A stretch of DNA of 64,000 nucleotides from NCBI RefSeq assembly GCF_003418935.1, contig NZ_QVMT01000008.1, forward strand, positions 208,580 to 272,579, written 5' to 3'. Source of the DNA: Emticicia sp. C21 (GTDB lineage: Bacteria > Bacteroidota > Bacteroidia > Cytophagales > Spirosomataceae). The position numbers and the translations under genes are program-made. Position 1 is the stretch's first letter, and each line of letters starts with the position of its first letter. Below the pieces are notes generated by a model. The model had not been told where the DNA came from and searched no databases. It worked only from the letters and a program-made list of their open reading frames with translations. Positions 63,879 to 64,000 of this stretch are shown here, in pieces.

Positions 63879-64000
63879 TGCACTGCCCCCAAAAAGTTAG
63901 ACACATCTTGAGGGTATTTGTATGAGAAAGAGAAACAAATATACTTATGAGTTTAAGCTTCACTGTGTAGAAGCAGTTTTAAAAGAATATCGTTCCATTA
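63879..64000 (+). mobile_element. Left end of an IS3/IS150-like insertion sequence
   Basis: The left inverted-repeat sequence TGCACTGCCCCCAAAAAGTT begins at 63879 and is the terminal motif of IS150-group elements. A transposase gene starts at 63922. The right end lies outside the window, so the target duplication cannot be checked. Confidence 0.75.
63922..64000 (+). CDS. IS3-family transposase OrfA (truncated by the window end)
   Basis: Only the first 26 codons are present: MRKRNKYTYEFKLHCVEAVL and KEYRSI, the start of the OrfA helix-turn-helix. RNKYxxEFKL is the usual opening of this transposase subunit. Its 43-base leader contains the IS left end. Confidence 0.8.
   Translation, partial: MRKRNKYTYEFKLHCVEAVLKEYRSI

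Overview
The window comes from the chromosome of a Bacteroidota bacterium, most likely of the order Cytophagales. The evidence is: moderately AT-rich DNA; FtsX-type permeases with an N-terminal prefix domain under a PadR regulator; very large hybrid histidine kinases; a SusC/FepA-like TonB receptor with a carboxypeptidase-regulatory N-domain; secreted proteins built from repeated glycine/threonine-rich Ig-like units; and several upstream TAnnTTTG boxes, the -7 element typical of this phylum. I do not name a genus. No tRNA, rRNA or CRISPR array was recognised.

Layout. 1-7.2 kb: the 3' part of a Gfo/Idh/MocA oxidoreductase, a receiver protein with a 1508-residue double-kinase hybrid sensor, and a NUDIX hydrolase. 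7.3-17.5 kb: two tandem paralogous secreted M36 (fungalysin) metallopeptidases that differ mainly in the number of C-terminal Ig-like repeats (2 versus 10). 17.9-23.7 kb: a padR operon with two MacB/FtsX-type permeases, one of them frameshifted near its start. 24-28 kb: small regulators, a membrane protein, a methyltransferase, a lipoprotein and a LytTR response regulator. 28.5-32.3 kb: a CheB-CheR-PAS-histidine kinase fusion. 32-41 kb: membrane proteins, lipoproteins, a ferritin-like YciE-type protein, a DUF4932 putative metallopeptidase and a TonB-dependent siderophore receptor. 41.6-46 kb: a PEP-mutase-like/NTF2-like/GNAT/LysR group divergent from a rhodanese, then an RlmA-like rRNA methyltransferase. 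46-52 kb: a helix-hairpin-helix outer-membrane protein, a GH13 branching-type enzyme and an AsmA-like protein. 52-56 kb: a Crp/Fnr regulator with a DinB-family gene, a pseudogene with an in-frame TAG, a secreted protein and a DUF4385 protein. 56-63 kb: housekeeping genes (nrdA, thiamine pyrophosphokinase, ispE, cytochrome oxidase subunit III, recO). The window ends in the left edge of an IS3/IS150-like insertion sequence.

Non-coding signals are unusually readable. They include many long-arm hairpin terminators, a 14-bp Crp/Fnr-type palindrome in front of the dinB-like gene, a 16-bp-arm dyad between divergent lysR and rhodanese genes, DnaA boxes upstream of nrdA, a GC-rich palindrome with 20-bp arms upstream of padR, interleaved inverted repeats after recO, and a degenerate 8-bp tandem repeat that begins at the stop codons of several genes.

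I see no single large new defence or biosynthetic system. The most interesting items are the DnaA-box cluster, the self-contained Crp/Fnr-dinB circuit, the expanding Ig-repeat protease pair, the stop-codon octamers and the two disrupted genes.
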